From the NCBI GenBank assembly GCA_963668605.1, contig OY764903.1:5332001-5396000 (forward strand): DNA of 64,000 bases, read 5' to 3'. Of this stretch, positions 51,097 to 60,125 are shown piece after piece. The notes beneath the pieces are model-generated. The model was not told the origin of the DNA, did no database searches, and saw only the letters and a program-made list of their open reading frames with translations. Position 1 is the first letter of the stretch; each line of letters starts with the position of its first letter. The position numbers and the translations under genes were made by a program. Source of the stretch: G963668605 sp963668605. Lineage in GTDB: Bacteria; Acidobacteriota; Terriglobia; Bryobacterales; Bryobacteraceae.

Positions 51097-51885
51097 CTAG
51101 TGTCCGCGCGGGCAGGGCCAGCGCTTCTCAATGTACGACCGCAACCGCAGTATCGCTTGCGACTTGAGCTGCGACACGCGTGATTCGTGGAGCTTCACGA
51201 TCTTCGCGATCTCGCGCAGCGTCATCTCTTCGTGGTAGTACAGGCTGAGCACCGTTCGTTCAACCTGTGGCATCTTTTCGATCGCCTGTGCCAGTAAGTG
51301 CTCCAATTCGGAACGCTCCAGCAAGCGCGAAGGCCAGTTCTCTTCGTTGTCGGAAATGTACTTCAACAGATCGCGTCCGTCGTCGTTCTGCGAAGATGTC
51401 TCCAGGCTCCCCAGGTTCAATCCGCGAATCTCGACCAGCCACTCGTGGTATCCCTCGATAGTGAGATCCAGCTCTGCGGCAATCTCGGTCTCGGTCGGCA
51501 TGCGATGTAGCTTTTGTTCGGCCGAACTAATTGCGGACTCGATCATCTTCGATCGCTTGCGCTGCTGCCGCGGCGCCCAGTCCAAGCCGCGAAGACTGTC
51601 CAGAATGGCGCCGCGGATCTTGTATTCGGCATACGTCTTAAGCTTGACGTTATGGCCGGGATCAAAATTGTCGATGGCTGAAATCAGTCCGATGGTTCCG
51701 GTCGAAACAAGATCTTCCAGGCACACGCTGTCCGGCAGCCGTTCGTGGATTTTTCTGGCGATCAGGCGTACCTGTGGCAAGTGATCGAGAATCAACTGCT
51801 CCCTGTCCAGGGCGGTATTCTCTTCCGGCATCGTGTGCGTGTAGGCCATCTCAACTACCCCGTGCAATTCGGTTGCTGTTCCCAT
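51097..51885 (-). CDS. fliA: Flagellar sigma factor FliA (sigma-28)
   Basis: 262 residues with sigma-70 regions 2 (~30-100; DLVSTGTIGLISAIDNFDP, then FKTYAEYKIRGAILDSLRG-like VKLKTYAEYKIRGAI), 3 (~110-165; RMPTETEIAAELDLTIE) and 4 (~205-255; VLSLYYHEEMTLREIAKIVKLHESRVSQL). The RGAILDSLR segment is specific for FliA/WhiG-type factors. It reads late flagellar promoters. It lies between flhF (two-base gap) and the FliY-like gene. The ATG at 51885 is the first in the frame; an internal ATG at residue 13 is possible. Confidence 0.93.
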   Translation of the reverse strand: MGTATELHGVVEMAYTHTMPEENTALDREQLILDHLPQVRLIARKIHERLPDSVCLEDLVSTGTIGLISAIDNFDPGHNVKLKTYAEYKIRGAILDSLRGLDWAPRQQRKRSKMIESAISSAEQKLHRMPTETEIAAELDLTIEGYHEWLVEIRGLNLGSLETSSQNDDGRDLLKYISDNEENWPSRLLERSELEHLLAQAIEKMPQVERTVLSLYYHEEMTLREIAKIVKLHESRVSQLKSQAILRLRSYIEKRWPCPRGH

Positions 51886-51886
51886 G

Positions 51887-53032
51887 TCATGCGGCCGCCA
51901 CTGCGCCTAGCTGTGTTCCGGAAAAGAGTGTCGCGACCAGTCGCCGCGCTTCAGCTTCGTGCAAATCCTCCGGGATCTGCTGCCCATCGCAAAGAAACGA
52001 GACTGGTAACTCCGCGCGAATCACTTCGCCGGCCACGGAACCGAGCGACGCGGCTTCGTCGATACGCGTGAAGATCAATTTAGTGGCGCCCAGCGGCGCG
52101 AAGCGCCGCGTTGCGCTGTGCAGATCTTCAGACTTCATCGTTGCCGGCAAGACAAGGTGGACATCGATCTCGGGGTGCGACGAGAACACCTGCGCGAGGT
52201 CTTCTCCTACCTCGCTGTCGCCGGCGCCGACGCCCGGTGTGTCAATCAGAATCATCTCTTTGCCTCTGTGTTCTTCGAGAGCCTGCGACATCGCGCGCGG
52301 AGTGTCGATCACTTGGAAGCCGACTCCCAGAATCGAGGCGTAGCAGCGCAGTTGCTCCGCAGCGGCGATACGGTAGTTATCCATGGAGAGAATCTGCACC
52401 GGCCGTCGCGCCTTCAAGCCATAACGCGCCGCCAATTTCACAAGCGTCGTCGTCTTGCCGCAGCCTGCGGGGCCAACAAGTGCGGCGATGCAATTCGCAG
52501 CAGCGGGCTTGCCCAACGTGGGGTCGACGCCAATGGCGGATTCCAGTTCACCTGCTACGACTTTGCAGAAACGGTCGCGATCATTGACTGCGGCGAATCC
52601 GGCGCGGCGCTCCCAGGCAAGGCCCGAGCGGCCGAGCTGTGGACGGGCACGCTCAATCAAGTCGCGCGCCAACTCGACCGGCAGTCCGGCATTCAGAAGG
52701 ATGGCGATATATTCCGCCGTTTCGGGATGGCTGACCAGACCAGCCGAGATCGCCTGCGATCGCGTAACGGCTTCCGCCGTGCGCTCCATCTGGTTGCGGA
52801 GATCGAGCAACTCGCGGCGAATGTTCTCCCAGGCCGGAGGCGCTTGGGTTGCAGCCGGTTCCGCCGCTGCATTCTCAGGCACGACGGCAAAAGTCACTTC
52901 GTACTCTCCAGGCCGGCCGGCCTCCGCCGGCGCCTGGCGCGAGCCGAGCAACATCGCGTCCGGGCCGAGCTCTTTACTCGCCAGGCTCATGGCCGCCTCG
53001 ACAGTCCCAGCGAAATATGTCTTCAATCTCAC
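51887..53032 (-). CDS. flhF: Flagellar-placement GTPase FlhF
   Basis: 381 residues of the SRP-type GTPase family. The N-terminal ~90 residues form the disordered B region typical of FlhF (MRLKTYFAGTVEAAMSLA onward). The NG domain holds the P-loop GPAGCGKTTT (187-196), the segment ILSMDNYRIAAAEQL, and IDTPGVGAG near 262, followed by TKLIFTRIDEAASLG. FlhF sets flagellar site and number, usually with the MinD-like ATPase FlhG. No flhG gene follows here; fliA comes next. Another flhG may lie outside the window. Confidence 0.9.
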   Translation of the reverse strand: MRLKTYFAGTVEAAMSLASKELGPDAMLLGSRQAPAEAGRPGEYEVTFAVVPENAAAEPAATQAPPAWENIRRELLDLRNQMERTAEAVTRSQAISAGLVSHPETAEYIAILLNAGLPVELARDLIERARPQLGRSGLAWERRAGFAAVNDRDRFCKVVAGELESAIGVDPTLGKPAAANCIAALVGPAGCGKTTTLVKLAARYGLKARRPVQILSMDNYRIAAAEQLRCYASILGVGFQVIDTPRAMSQALEEHRGKEMILIDTPGVGAGDSEVGEDLAQVFSSHPEIDVHLVLPATMKSEDLHSATRRFAPLGATKLIFTRIDEAASLGSVAGEVIRAELPVSFLCDGQQIPEDLHEAEARRLVATLFSGTQLGAVAAA

Positions 53033-53064
53033 GCTAAGCTCCTTACTCTCTTGCCCCGGCGCCG

Positions 53065-55161
53065 CTATTGCAGGACCCCGAGCGAAACGACTTTCACGCC
53101 GGCCGGCACTTCGTTATGCGAAAGCACGTGCAGATTGGCGACAGAACTTTCCAGGATCTGGCGCAGGAAATGCCGCGAACTTGACCCGGTCAGCACGACG
53201 ACCGGCGACTCGGGCGCTCCCGCCGATCTTGATAAGCGATCCTGGATTTGGCGGATCTGCTGCGGCGGAAGGTTGAGGTGGCTCGTTTGCTCACCATGCT
53301 CCACCGCTCCCTCAATCGCCTGCTCTAGCGCCGGTTCCAGGAAGTACGCTGGCAATTCACCAGTCGTATTCAGGTACGGCTTCACCACCATTCGGCGAAT
53401 CGACTGCCGCACATACTCGGTGAGCAGGATCGGGTTCCGCGTGACCTGCGCTGCCTCTCCAAGCCCTTCCAAAACGGTCACGGCGTCCCGTATTGAAACA
53501 CGTTCTCGTAGCAAATTCTGCAAAACTCGTTGCACCACCACGAGAGAGAGCAATTTAGGAACCAGATCCTCAACCACCTTGGGATGCTCTTCCGCAACGC
53601 GATCGAGCAGCCTCTTCGCATCCTGCCGCGAAAGCAATTCGTGCGCGTGCTTGCGGATCAATTCGGCGAGATGAGTACCCATCACGCTGAGTGCGTCCAC
53701 TACGGTGTAGCCTGCGCTACGCGCCTTGTCCGCGGTGCTGGAAGAGAGCCAAATGGCGGAGATTCCGAAAGCCGGCTCCTTTGTCGCGATGCCCTCCATG
53801 GGATTTGTGACGCGCGCCGGCGGAATCGCAAGATCACAACCCTGCGGCAGTTCGTAACGCGCGATTTCGATGCCCTTCAACAACACCACGTACTCGCGCG
53901 CGCGCAGCGAAAGATTGTCGGTGACGCGTACCGGCGGCAGGAGGAAGCCCAGATCGAGAGCCATCTGCCTTCGGATACTCCCGATGCGCCGCAGCAGCGG
54001 CGAATTCTGCCCGCCTTCGACGAAGCGCACCAGACCGAGCCCCACCTCGACGGCGATCGGCTCCACGCGCAGCAGGCTTTCGACGTTCTCTTTCGCGGGA
54101 ATGGGCGTGGTGCGCGCCGCCACTTGTTCGCCAGCGACAGATTCTTGTCTCAGGCGCCAGCCCAGCGCTCCCACCGATGCACTCAGAATCAGAAAAGGAA
54201 CTTTCGGCAGACCCGGAAAGAGCGCCAGCGCAGCCAGGACTCCGGAGGCGAGAAGCAATGGTTGCGATTTGCTGAAGAACTGCCTACGCACTTCCACTCC
54301 CAGTTGGTTGTCGGAGCCGGCTCGCGTCACGATCAGAGCGCCGGAGATAGAGATCATCAACGCCGGTATCACGGTGACCAACCCATCGCCGATCGTCAGG
54401 ACCGTGTAGGTCTCCAGGGCGCGACGCAAATCCATGCCATGTTGCAGCACACCGATCAGGAATCCAGCCACGATATTGATGGCCGTAATGAGAATGCTGG
54501 CGACGGCATCGCGCTGCGTGAAACGCGTTGCGCCATCCATCGCACCATAGAACTCGGCTTCCGCAGCGAGTTGCTTACGGCGTGTGCGCGCCTCGGCCTC
54601 ATCGATCATGCCGGAGTTCAGGTCCGAATCGATCGACATTTGCTTGCCGGGAAGAGCGTCGAGGGTGAAGCGCGCCGTCACCTCCGAAATACGCACGGCG
54701 CCGTGGTTGATCACCACATACTGAATGGCGATCAGAATCAGAAAAATGACGATGCCGATCACGTAGTTGCCGCCAACCACGAAGTTGCCGAACGCTTCGA
54801 TCACATCGCCCGCGGCCGCTGTGCCGCTATTCCCATTCAATAAGATCAGACGCGCCGAGGAGATATTGAGCGCGAGACGAAACAGCGTCATGAGAAGCAG
54901 GGTCGTCGGGAAGACGCTGAACTCGACGGGCCGGGTGATATACATGGCCACCAACAGAACGATCACTGACAACGTGATGTTGGCGCTGATCAGGATGTCA
55001 AGCAGGAACGAAGGCAGCGGTGCGATCATCGCCATGATGATGCCGAGCACGGCCAGCGGCACAGCCATTTCGCCCCACGGCAGCGCGCGCAGGCTCGACA
55101 TTGCGCCCACGCCGGCGGGGGCCGAATCTCTTCCAGCGATGCGGACGCTTGTCGTTGCCAT
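53065..55161 (-). CDS. flhA: Flagellar type III export apparatus protein FlhA
   Basis: 698 residues: eight membrane helices in the first ~330 residues, with the FHIPEP-type signature in LVAMYITRPVEFSVFPT and GGNYVIGIVIFLILI, and a cytoplasmic export domain (~350-690). Charged residues of the proton-pathway loop are present (GKQMSIDSDLNSGMI, then EAEARTRRKQLAAEAEFYGAMDG). FlhA is the export gate that receives chaperone-substrate complexes. It is six bases after flhB. The C-terminal domain is complete (ending VKVVSLGVLQ). Confidence 0.95.
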   Translation of the reverse strand: MATTSVRIAGRDSAPAGVGAMSSLRALPWGEMAVPLAVLGIIMAMIAPLPSFLLDILISANITLSVIVLLVAMYITRPVEFSVFPTTLLLMTLFRLALNISSARLILLNGNSGTAAAGDVIEAFGNFVVGGNYVIGIVIFLILIAIQYVVINHGAVRISEVTARFTLDALPGKQMSIDSDLNSGMIDEAEARTRRKQLAAEAEFYGAMDGATRFTQRDAVASILITAINIVAGFLIGVLQHGMDLRRALETYTVLTIGDGLVTVIPALMISISGALIVTRAGSDNQLGVEVRRQFFSKSQPLLLASGVLAALALFPGLPKVPFLILSASVGALGWRLRQESVAGEQVAARTTPIPAKENVESLLRVEPIAVEVGLGLVRFVEGGQNSPLLRRIGSIRRQMALDLGFLLPPVRVTDNLSLRAREYVVLLKGIEIARYELPQGCDLAIPPARVTNPMEGIATKEPAFGISAIWLSSSTADKARSAGYTVVDALSVMGTHLAELIRKHAHELLSRQDAKRLLDRVAEEHPKVVEDLVPKLLSLVVVQRVLQNLLRERVSIRDAVTVLEGLGEAAQVTRNPILLTEYVRQSIRRMVVKPYLNTTGELPAYFLEPALEQAIEGAVEHGEQTSHLNLPPQQIRQIQDRLSRSAGAPESPVVVLTGSSSRHFLRQILESSVANLHVLSHNEVPAGVKVVSLGVLQ

Positions 55162-55167
55162 GGTGGC

Positions 55168-56244
55168 CTAAACTCTCCCCATGCCGGGCATCCGGCCATT
55201 CATCAAGCGGAAGATATACGCGAGAATCTCCGCGACAGCGCGATAGAGATGGGCAGGAATCTCCTGTCCCACTTCCACGGATTTGTAAAGCGACTGGGCC
55301 AGCGGAGGATTTTCGACAATCGGCACCTGATGATCGATCGCCTTCTGCTTGATCCGCAAAGCCAGATAGTTTTTCCCCTTCGCAACCACCAGCGGCGCGG
55401 CCATGGAGCCCACGTCGAACTTGATGGCCACGGCGAAGTGGGTCGGGTTCACGATCACGGCGGTAGCCGACGGAACCTGCTTCATCATTTGGTGGCGGAG
55501 CAGGTCGCGCTGAATGCGCCGGATCCGCATCTTGATCTGCGGGTCGCCCTCGGATTCTTTCGATTCGTCACGGATCTCCTGCTTGCTCATGCGAAGTTCG
55601 GCCGCATGGCGGCGCTTCTGCCGGAACAGATCAATGCAGCCAAAGATCAGAAACAACGTGCCTGCACGCCACAGCAGACTGGCGAATGAATCCGCCATGC
55701 GCGCTATGCCCGCTTCGAGACTGTAGAGCGGAAGCGCGAGGTACTCGTTGATGTTGGCCTTCACGATAAACCAGAGCACGGCCAAAAACACCGGCAGCAA
55801 ATACAGCGCTTCCATTAACATCCGGCTGTTTTGGCGCGGCATGCCACTGAGCCGCTGCGCCGGATTCAGGCGCGTGAAATCGGGTGCGAGTTTATTGGGC
55901 ACGAAGCCCATCTGCGTGATGCCAAAGTGAGCAGCGTACGCGGCTATCGTCAACGCGCCACCGGCCACCAGCAGCGGCGCCAGCGCGGGAGCGATGACAG
56001 CATGCACGAGGCCGAACAAGTACTCCCTGGATATCTCGGGGTGAAATGCACAGCGCAGCAGAGTTTTCAATAGTTGACGCGCCCCGCCGGCGCACTCTCC
56101 GGCATAGGCGACCAGTATTGCGACGAACACCAGAAACTGGAGGCCCGAAACGAACTCCTTGCTAACGGCAAAGCGCCCTTCCCGGCGGGCTTTCTGCAGC
56201 CGTTGAGGTGTCGGCTGTTCCGTTTTGTTGCTGCTGTCGGCCAT
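55168..56244 (-). CDS. flhB: Flagellar type III export apparatus protein FlhB
   Basis: 358 residues: N-terminal export motif QPTPQRLQKARREGRFAVSKE, four membrane helices (~30-210) and a cytoplasmic domain (~215-350) with the autocleavage motif NPTHFAVAIKFD, which switches export from hook to filament proteins. The start shares ATGA with the fliR stop, and flhA follows closely. The C-terminal tail is short. Confidence 0.95.
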   Translation of the reverse strand: MADSSNKTEQPTPQRLQKARREGRFAVSKEFVSGLQFLVFVAILVAYAGECAGGARQLLKTLLRCAFHPEISREYLFGLVHAVIAPALAPLLVAGGALTIAAYAAHFGITQMGFVPNKLAPDFTRLNPAQRLSGMPRQNSRMLMEALYLLPVFLAVLWFIVKANINEYLALPLYSLEAGIARMADSFASLLWRAGTLFLIFGCIDLFRQKRRHAAELRMSKQEIRDESKESEGDPQIKMRIRRIQRDLLRHQMMKQVPSATAVIVNPTHFAVAIKFDVGSMAAPLVVAKGKNYLALRIKQKAIDHQVPIVENPPLAQSLYKSVEVGQEIPAHLYRAVAEILAYIFRLMNGRMPGMGRV

Positions 56245-57020
56245 CAGTGCCCCGATGCAAGCACGCTGATGGCCTGAATCGTGCGCGCGGCGCTAGCTTC
56301 AAATAAGCGGGGCAGTAACGGTGCGAGTGCCGCCAGCAAGAGCAGTCCGGCTAGCATCTTGGCGGGAAATGCGAGCGAGAGCAATTGCAGTTGCGAGTTG
56401 ATGCGTCCCATCAGAGCCATTGCGAGATCGAGAAGCAGAAGCAAGGCGACTACCGGCAACGCGAGGCGTACACCCAGCGTCAGCATGCTCGAGCCCAGTT
56501 TCAAAATGAGATCGAGGTGCGCGCCCGTGATCCGAAATGCACCGGGCGGCAGGGTCTCGAGGCTGGTGGCAAAGGCGCGAATCACGTGGTAATGAATGCC
56601 CAAGGTAAAGAACAGGAGGGCGCTGACAAGTTGAATGAGCACCTGGAGAACCGTCGAGTCCGCTTGGCTCGATGGGTCGATCGTAGATGAATACGAAAAA
56701 CCCGCTTGCAAGCCGAGGATTTGCACTGACAGCATGAAGCCTTCCAGCAGGAAAGCGGCCGCGAGGCCAGCCGTGACTCCGAAAGCCGTCTCGGAAAGAA
56801 CGAGCAGTAGCATGTGACCCAACGTGAGATCTTGCGCTGTTTGTACGGGCCATGCGGGATAAAGCGCGACGGTGAGACCGAGAGCCAGAACCACTCGCGC
56901 GATATCGGGACCGCTCCGTATCCCCGGAATCGGGATGAAGATAATAGCACCGGAGACACGTATCAGTACGGCGAGGAAACTCATCAACAACGCGATCGAG
57001 ACGTCGGGTTCAGCGGGCAT
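56244..57020 (-). CDS. fliR: Flagellar export apparatus protein FliR
   Basis: 258 residues, about six membrane helices, with the family segments FIPIPGIRSGPDIARVVLAL and, near the middle, GLQAGFSYSSTIDPSSQADS; FliR with FliP and FliQ forms the export pore. The start overlaps the end of fliQ by 11 bases and the stop overlaps flhB. Confidence 0.93.
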   Translation of the reverse strand: MPAEPDVSIALLMSFLAVLIRVSGAIIFIPIPGIRSGPDIARVVLALGLTVALYPAWPVQTAQDLTLGHMLLLVLSETAFGVTAGLAAAFLLEGFMLSVQILGLQAGFSYSSTIDPSSQADSTVLQVLIQLVSALLFFTLGIHYHVIRAFATSLETLPPGAFRITGAHLDLILKLGSSMLTLGVRLALPVVALLLLLDLAMALMGRINSQLQLLSLAFPAKMLAGLLLLAALAPLLPRLFEASAARTIQAISVLASGH

Positions 57021-57279
57021 AGCGGGTCAAATCGCCAAACAGTACCGTGGTGTAAGAGACCATTCGCGCCAGCATCCACGGCAGCAAGAACAACAATCCA
57101 ACCAGGAACGCAGCCAGTCGTGGTACCGTGCCGACGGCTGTATCCTGCATGGATGTAACGATCTGAACGAGGCTCATGACGATGCCTGCCAGCAGGCCGA
57201 TAGTGAGGATCGGCAGCGAAATCCAGAACGTTGCCAGCAGTGCCTGACGGAGCAGATCGACAACCGTGTGTGCATTCAT
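57010..57279 (-). CDS. fliQ: Flagellar export apparatus protein FliQ
   Basis: 89 residues with two membrane helices and the characteristic QALLATFWISLPILTIGLLAG, SLVQIVTSMQDTAVGTVPR and a final LLPWMLARMVSY. Normal length. It lies between fliP (nine-base gap) and fliR (overlap). Confidence 0.95.
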   Translation of the reverse strand: MNAHTVVDLLRQALLATFWISLPILTIGLLAGIVMSLVQIVTSMQDTAVGTVPRLAAFLVGLLFLLPWMLARMVSYTTVLFGDLTRYAR

Positions 57280-57288
57280 TGGAGCGCC

Positions 57289-58050
57289 TCAGTAGAAAGT
57301 CTTCACGAGCGAGCCGATTACCAGATTCCATCCGTCGACCAGCACGAACAGCATGATCTTCAACGGGGCCGAAAGCATAACCGGCGGCAATTGCACCATT
57401 CCCACGGAGAGCGTCACCGCGGCCACAACCAGATCGATGATCAGAAAAGGCAAGAAGAGCACGGCGCCGATCTGGAAGCCCGTACGTAATTCCGAGAGAA
57501 TGTAGGCCGGAACGAGCACGCGGAGGTCGAGTTCCGCGGGTGTCCGCGGCGGCGGCGTTTTCGAGACTTCCAACATCAGGGCGATGTCCTTTTCACGGGA
57601 GAACTTGAGCAGGAACGCTTTTACAGGTCTGGATCCCTCCTCGAATGCTTGCCGCGAGGTCAGTTCGCCTTTCTCCATCGGTTCCCATGCCTTCGTGTAG
57701 ACCTCGGAGACAAGCGGCTGTGTGATCAGCAGCGTCAGAAACATCGCCAATCCGACCAACACCTGGTTGGAGGGCGTTGTCTGCGTGCCCAGCGCTTGCC
57801 GCAGGAAATGCAGGACGATCGTGATCCGGAGGAATGGCGTGATAGACATTACCACCGCTGGCAACAATGTCAGTGCGGTGAGCAGTAGGACGATCTGCAT
57901 CGGCACGCCAAGACCCGCTGCATTCTTGTCCCCTGCCAGATTCACGCCCAGCAGTGAGTTGGCCGCTTTCGGCGCCGCCGCCGCAATTGCGGCGCACACC
58001 AGGAACAGCGAACAAAAATGTACGGCTGCCCGTTTCACGGCCTCCTCCAT
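57289..58050 (-). CDS. fliP: Flagellar export apparatus protein FliP
   Basis: 253 residues with a signal peptide-like N-terminus (FCSLFLVCAAIAAAAPK) and four membrane segments. Family signatures are present (MSITPFLRITIVLHFLRQALG, TQTTPSNQVLVGLAMFLT and the C-terminal LPPVMLSAPLKIMLFVLVDGW). The start at 58050 (MEEAVKRAAV) overlaps the fliO stop by 16 bases; the frame is open upstream inside fliO. Confidence 0.94.
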   Translation of the reverse strand: MEEAVKRAAVHFCSLFLVCAAIAAAAPKAANSLLGVNLAGDKNAAGLGVPMQIVLLLTALTLLPAVVMSITPFLRITIVLHFLRQALGTQTTPSNQVLVGLAMFLTLLITQPLVSEVYTKAWEPMEKGELTSRQAFEEGSRPVKAFLLKFSREKDIALMLEVSKTPPPRTPAELDLRVLVPAYILSELRTGFQIGAVLFLPFLIIDLVVAAVTLSVGMVQLPPVMLSAPLKIMLFVLVDGWNLVIGSLVKTFY

Positions 58051-58331
58051 TCCTGCGCGTTTTCCAACTCCTTCCACGAGAGCGTCTCGAGCAGAGTGCA
58101 TCCGGCTGCGTGGGAGGAAATAAGCACGGCCCGGTCTCCGACTCGCAAGAGAAATACGGCATGCTGAGGTGTGAGATGCAACCGCTCCACCGTTTGCAGA
58201 CGCTGCAATCCCGCCGCCTTGCCGGGCAGGCTGAATTGCAGCAGGTTTTTACGCCGCAACAGCCACATGGCCGCGCCGAGCAGGGCGAGCACGAGCAGAA
58301 TCGCAAAGAACTGAGGGATCAGTTCCATCAC
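58035..58331 (-). CDS. fliO: Flagellar biosynthesis protein FliO
   Basis: 98 residues: one N-terminal membrane helix (~6-24) and a short cytoplasmic part with the FliO pattern LQTVERLHLTPQHAVFLLRVGDRAVLI. FliO helps FliP assembly. Start overlaps fliN (58328) by four bases; the end overlaps fliP. Confidence 0.82.
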   Translation of the reverse strand: MMELIPQFFAILLVLALLGAAMWLLRRKNLLQFSLPGKAAGLQRLQTVERLHLTPQHAVFLLRVGDRAVLISSHAAGCTLLETLSWKELENAQEWRRP

Positions 58332-58576
58332 TCCTCACCATTGAAGTCCGTAATGCGGACGCCCATCGTATCTTCGATAATTACGATCTCGCCAAATCCC
58401 ACCAATGTGCCTCCGATCAGGATGTTGATGTTTTCGCCCGCGGATTGCGTCATCTTGATTACGCTCCCAACGTCCAGGTCCAGTACGTCAAGAACAGTCA
58501 TCACCTTGTGATCCAATTCGACGTCGACCGGCAGCGGAATATCGGCGAAGTGCGCGGTTTGCTCGGTGGTTGGCAT
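58328..58576 (-). CDS. fliN: Flagellar switch protein FliN (short form)
   Basis: 82 residues, just a SpoA domain: DIPLPVDVELDHKVMTVLDVL, DLDVGSVIKMTQSAGENI, FGEIVIIEDTMGVRITDF. This is the C-ring component. Together with the 269-residue FliY-like protein it gives two FliN-domain proteins in one locus. It follows flgE by 12 bases. Confidence 0.88.
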   Translation of the reverse strand: MPTTEQTAHFADIPLPVDVELDHKVMTVLDVLDLDVGSVIKMTQSAGENINILIGGTLVGFGEIVIIEDTMGVRITDFNGEE

Positions 58577-58588
58577 CGGCGTAAAGCG

Positions 58589-59827
58589 CTACCGCTTGAG
58601 GTTGATCGTCTCCTGACTCAATTCGTCCACGGTCGTGATCACCTTGGAGTTTGCCTGGTATCCGCGCTGGAGCACGATGAGATTAGTAAACTCGCGGGCG
58701 ATGTCCACGTTGGACGATTCAACAGACCCTCCCAGGATCGTGCCGCGTCCACCGGTCGAAGGCATGCCAATGGCCGGCAGCGCTGAGCGCGCACTCAACT
58801 GGTAGCCGTTGTTTCCGACCGAAATCAGCGATTCCGGATTGCGGATGGACGCCATCGCCAATTGGCCCACGACGATTTGTTGTCCGTCGGAGAACTGAGC
58901 AAGTATCTGGCCTCCATCCGACAGGCCGACTTTGTTCAATTGAGCGGCCGGCGAGCCGTTCTGTGCATTCGCGGAAGGCGCCGACTTCTGTGCAAACTGA
59001 GTGAGCCGCGGAGCCAGCCCATCGTAGAGTTGCCATGCTAGATCCAGATCCTGCGCGCCGCTGTTCAACCCGCTCACGGAAAGGACTGGCGCTGCGGTGG
59101 CGGCATCCGGAGTCTTGAGTTTTCCTGTGTCGTCAAATACGAGCTGGCCCTTTTGGGGAGTGCTGGCCGGCTGCGAATCGCCCGCTGGCATCGATATTTC
59201 GTAATCCCACGTGTTGGCCGCGGCGGCTTTTGTGTATGAGACGGTCACCTCATGCGAAGCGCCGAGCGAGTCGTAAACCGTGATCGAGGAGGAGAAGGTT
59301 TCACCCGCCGGTGCGGCGGCGTTCAAGTTCAGGTCAAAAGAGAACTGGGTGCTCGCCCGAGGTTGTTTGAGGCCTCCAACGGGGATTACAATGTCGCCGA
59401 TCGCGCCGACTGTATTGACTACGCCAGCAGCATCGGCCGTCCAGCCCTGAACCTTTTCGCCGGTTGCCGTGAGAAGGTTGCCGCGGCTATCCACCATGAG
59501 ATTGCCGCCTCTGGTGTAAAGCGTGGCGCCGGCGGGGCTTTTCGTCACCAGGAAACCATCGCCCTGAATCGCGGCATCCAGCGGCCGGCTGCTGGATTGA
59601 ATCGCACCTTGTGCAAACTGACGCAGAGTGATCGGCCGCCCCACGCCGAAGCCGACCTGCGTTTCACCAAGCCCGGCTCCGAGAGACTGGGTGACGAGGT
59701 CGAAGAACGAGACCGCACTTCCTTTGAAGCCCGGAGTATTCAAGTTGGCGAGGTTGTTGCCAACAACGTCCACAGCCGTCGAATGAGCCGACAAAGCGGA
59801 CAGTGCCGTCGAAAATGATGTAAACAT
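58589..59827 (-). CDS. flgE: Flagellar hook protein FlgE
   Basis: 412 residues of the FlgE/F/G family: N-terminal rod motif ANLNTPGFKG preceded by VDVVGNNL, the D1 segment QGDGFLVTKSPAGATLYTRGG, a central variable domain (~155-330; FSSSITVYDSLGASHEVTVSY) and the C-terminal ALSAL-type helix (NVDIAREFTNLIVLQRGYQANSKVITTVDE). It builds the hook. AGAGG is eight bases before the ATG. It is transcribed after flgD. Confidence 0.94.
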   Translation of the reverse strand: MFTSFSTALSALSAHSTAVDVVGNNLANLNTPGFKGSAVSFFDLVTQSLGAGLGETQVGFGVGRPITLRQFAQGAIQSSSRPLDAAIQGDGFLVTKSPAGATLYTRGGNLMVDSRGNLLTATGEKVQGWTADAAGVVNTVGAIGDIVIPVGGLKQPRASTQFSFDLNLNAAAPAGETFSSSITVYDSLGASHEVTVSYTKAAAANTWDYEISMPAGDSQPASTPQKGQLVFDDTGKLKTPDAATAAPVLSVSGLNSGAQDLDLAWQLYDGLAPRLTQFAQKSAPSANAQNGSPAAQLNKVGLSDGGQILAQFSDGQQIVVGQLAMASIRNPESLISVGNNGYQLSARSALPAIGMPSTGGRGTILGGSVESSNVDIAREFTNLIVLQRGYQANSKVITTVDELSQETINLKR

Positions 59828-59837
59828 AATTGCCTCT

Positions 59838-60125
59838 TTACGTTGCGTCGCCGGATACGGCCGGCGTCTTGATTGCGTCGCGGATTTCCCGAAGATCCTG
59901 ACTCATGTTCATCGTTTGTTCCAACTGGCTGAACTGCGCCAGTTGCGCGAGGAACTGCACACCGTCGGCAGGGCTCAGTGGGTTCTGGTTTTTGAGTTGG
60001 GCGACAAGGAGCTGTAAGAAGGTCTCCTTGTTCACCATTCCATCGGATTTCTGTTCAGTCTTGCCAGGCGCCACGCTCGGACTGGAATCGCCAGAAACCG
60101 GCGCCCACCCTTGTATGCTGCTCAT
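59838..60125 (-). CDS. flgD: Hook-capping protein FlgD, short form
   Basis: 95 residues covering only the conserved N-terminal scaffold region: NKETFLQLLVAQLKNQNPL, FLAQLAQFSQLEQTMNM. FlgD of enterobacteria is ~230 residues with Ig-like C-terminal domains; here these are absent and the protein ends in TPAVSGDAT. Some short FlgD versions exist (for example in Bacillus). It overlaps the fliK stop and precedes flgE by ten bases, the classic order. Confidence 0.85.
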   Translation of the reverse strand: MSSIQGWAPVSGDSSPSVAPGKTEQKSDGMVNKETFLQLLVAQLKNQNPLSPADGVQFLAQLAQFSQLEQTMNMSQDLREIRDAIKTPAVSGDAT

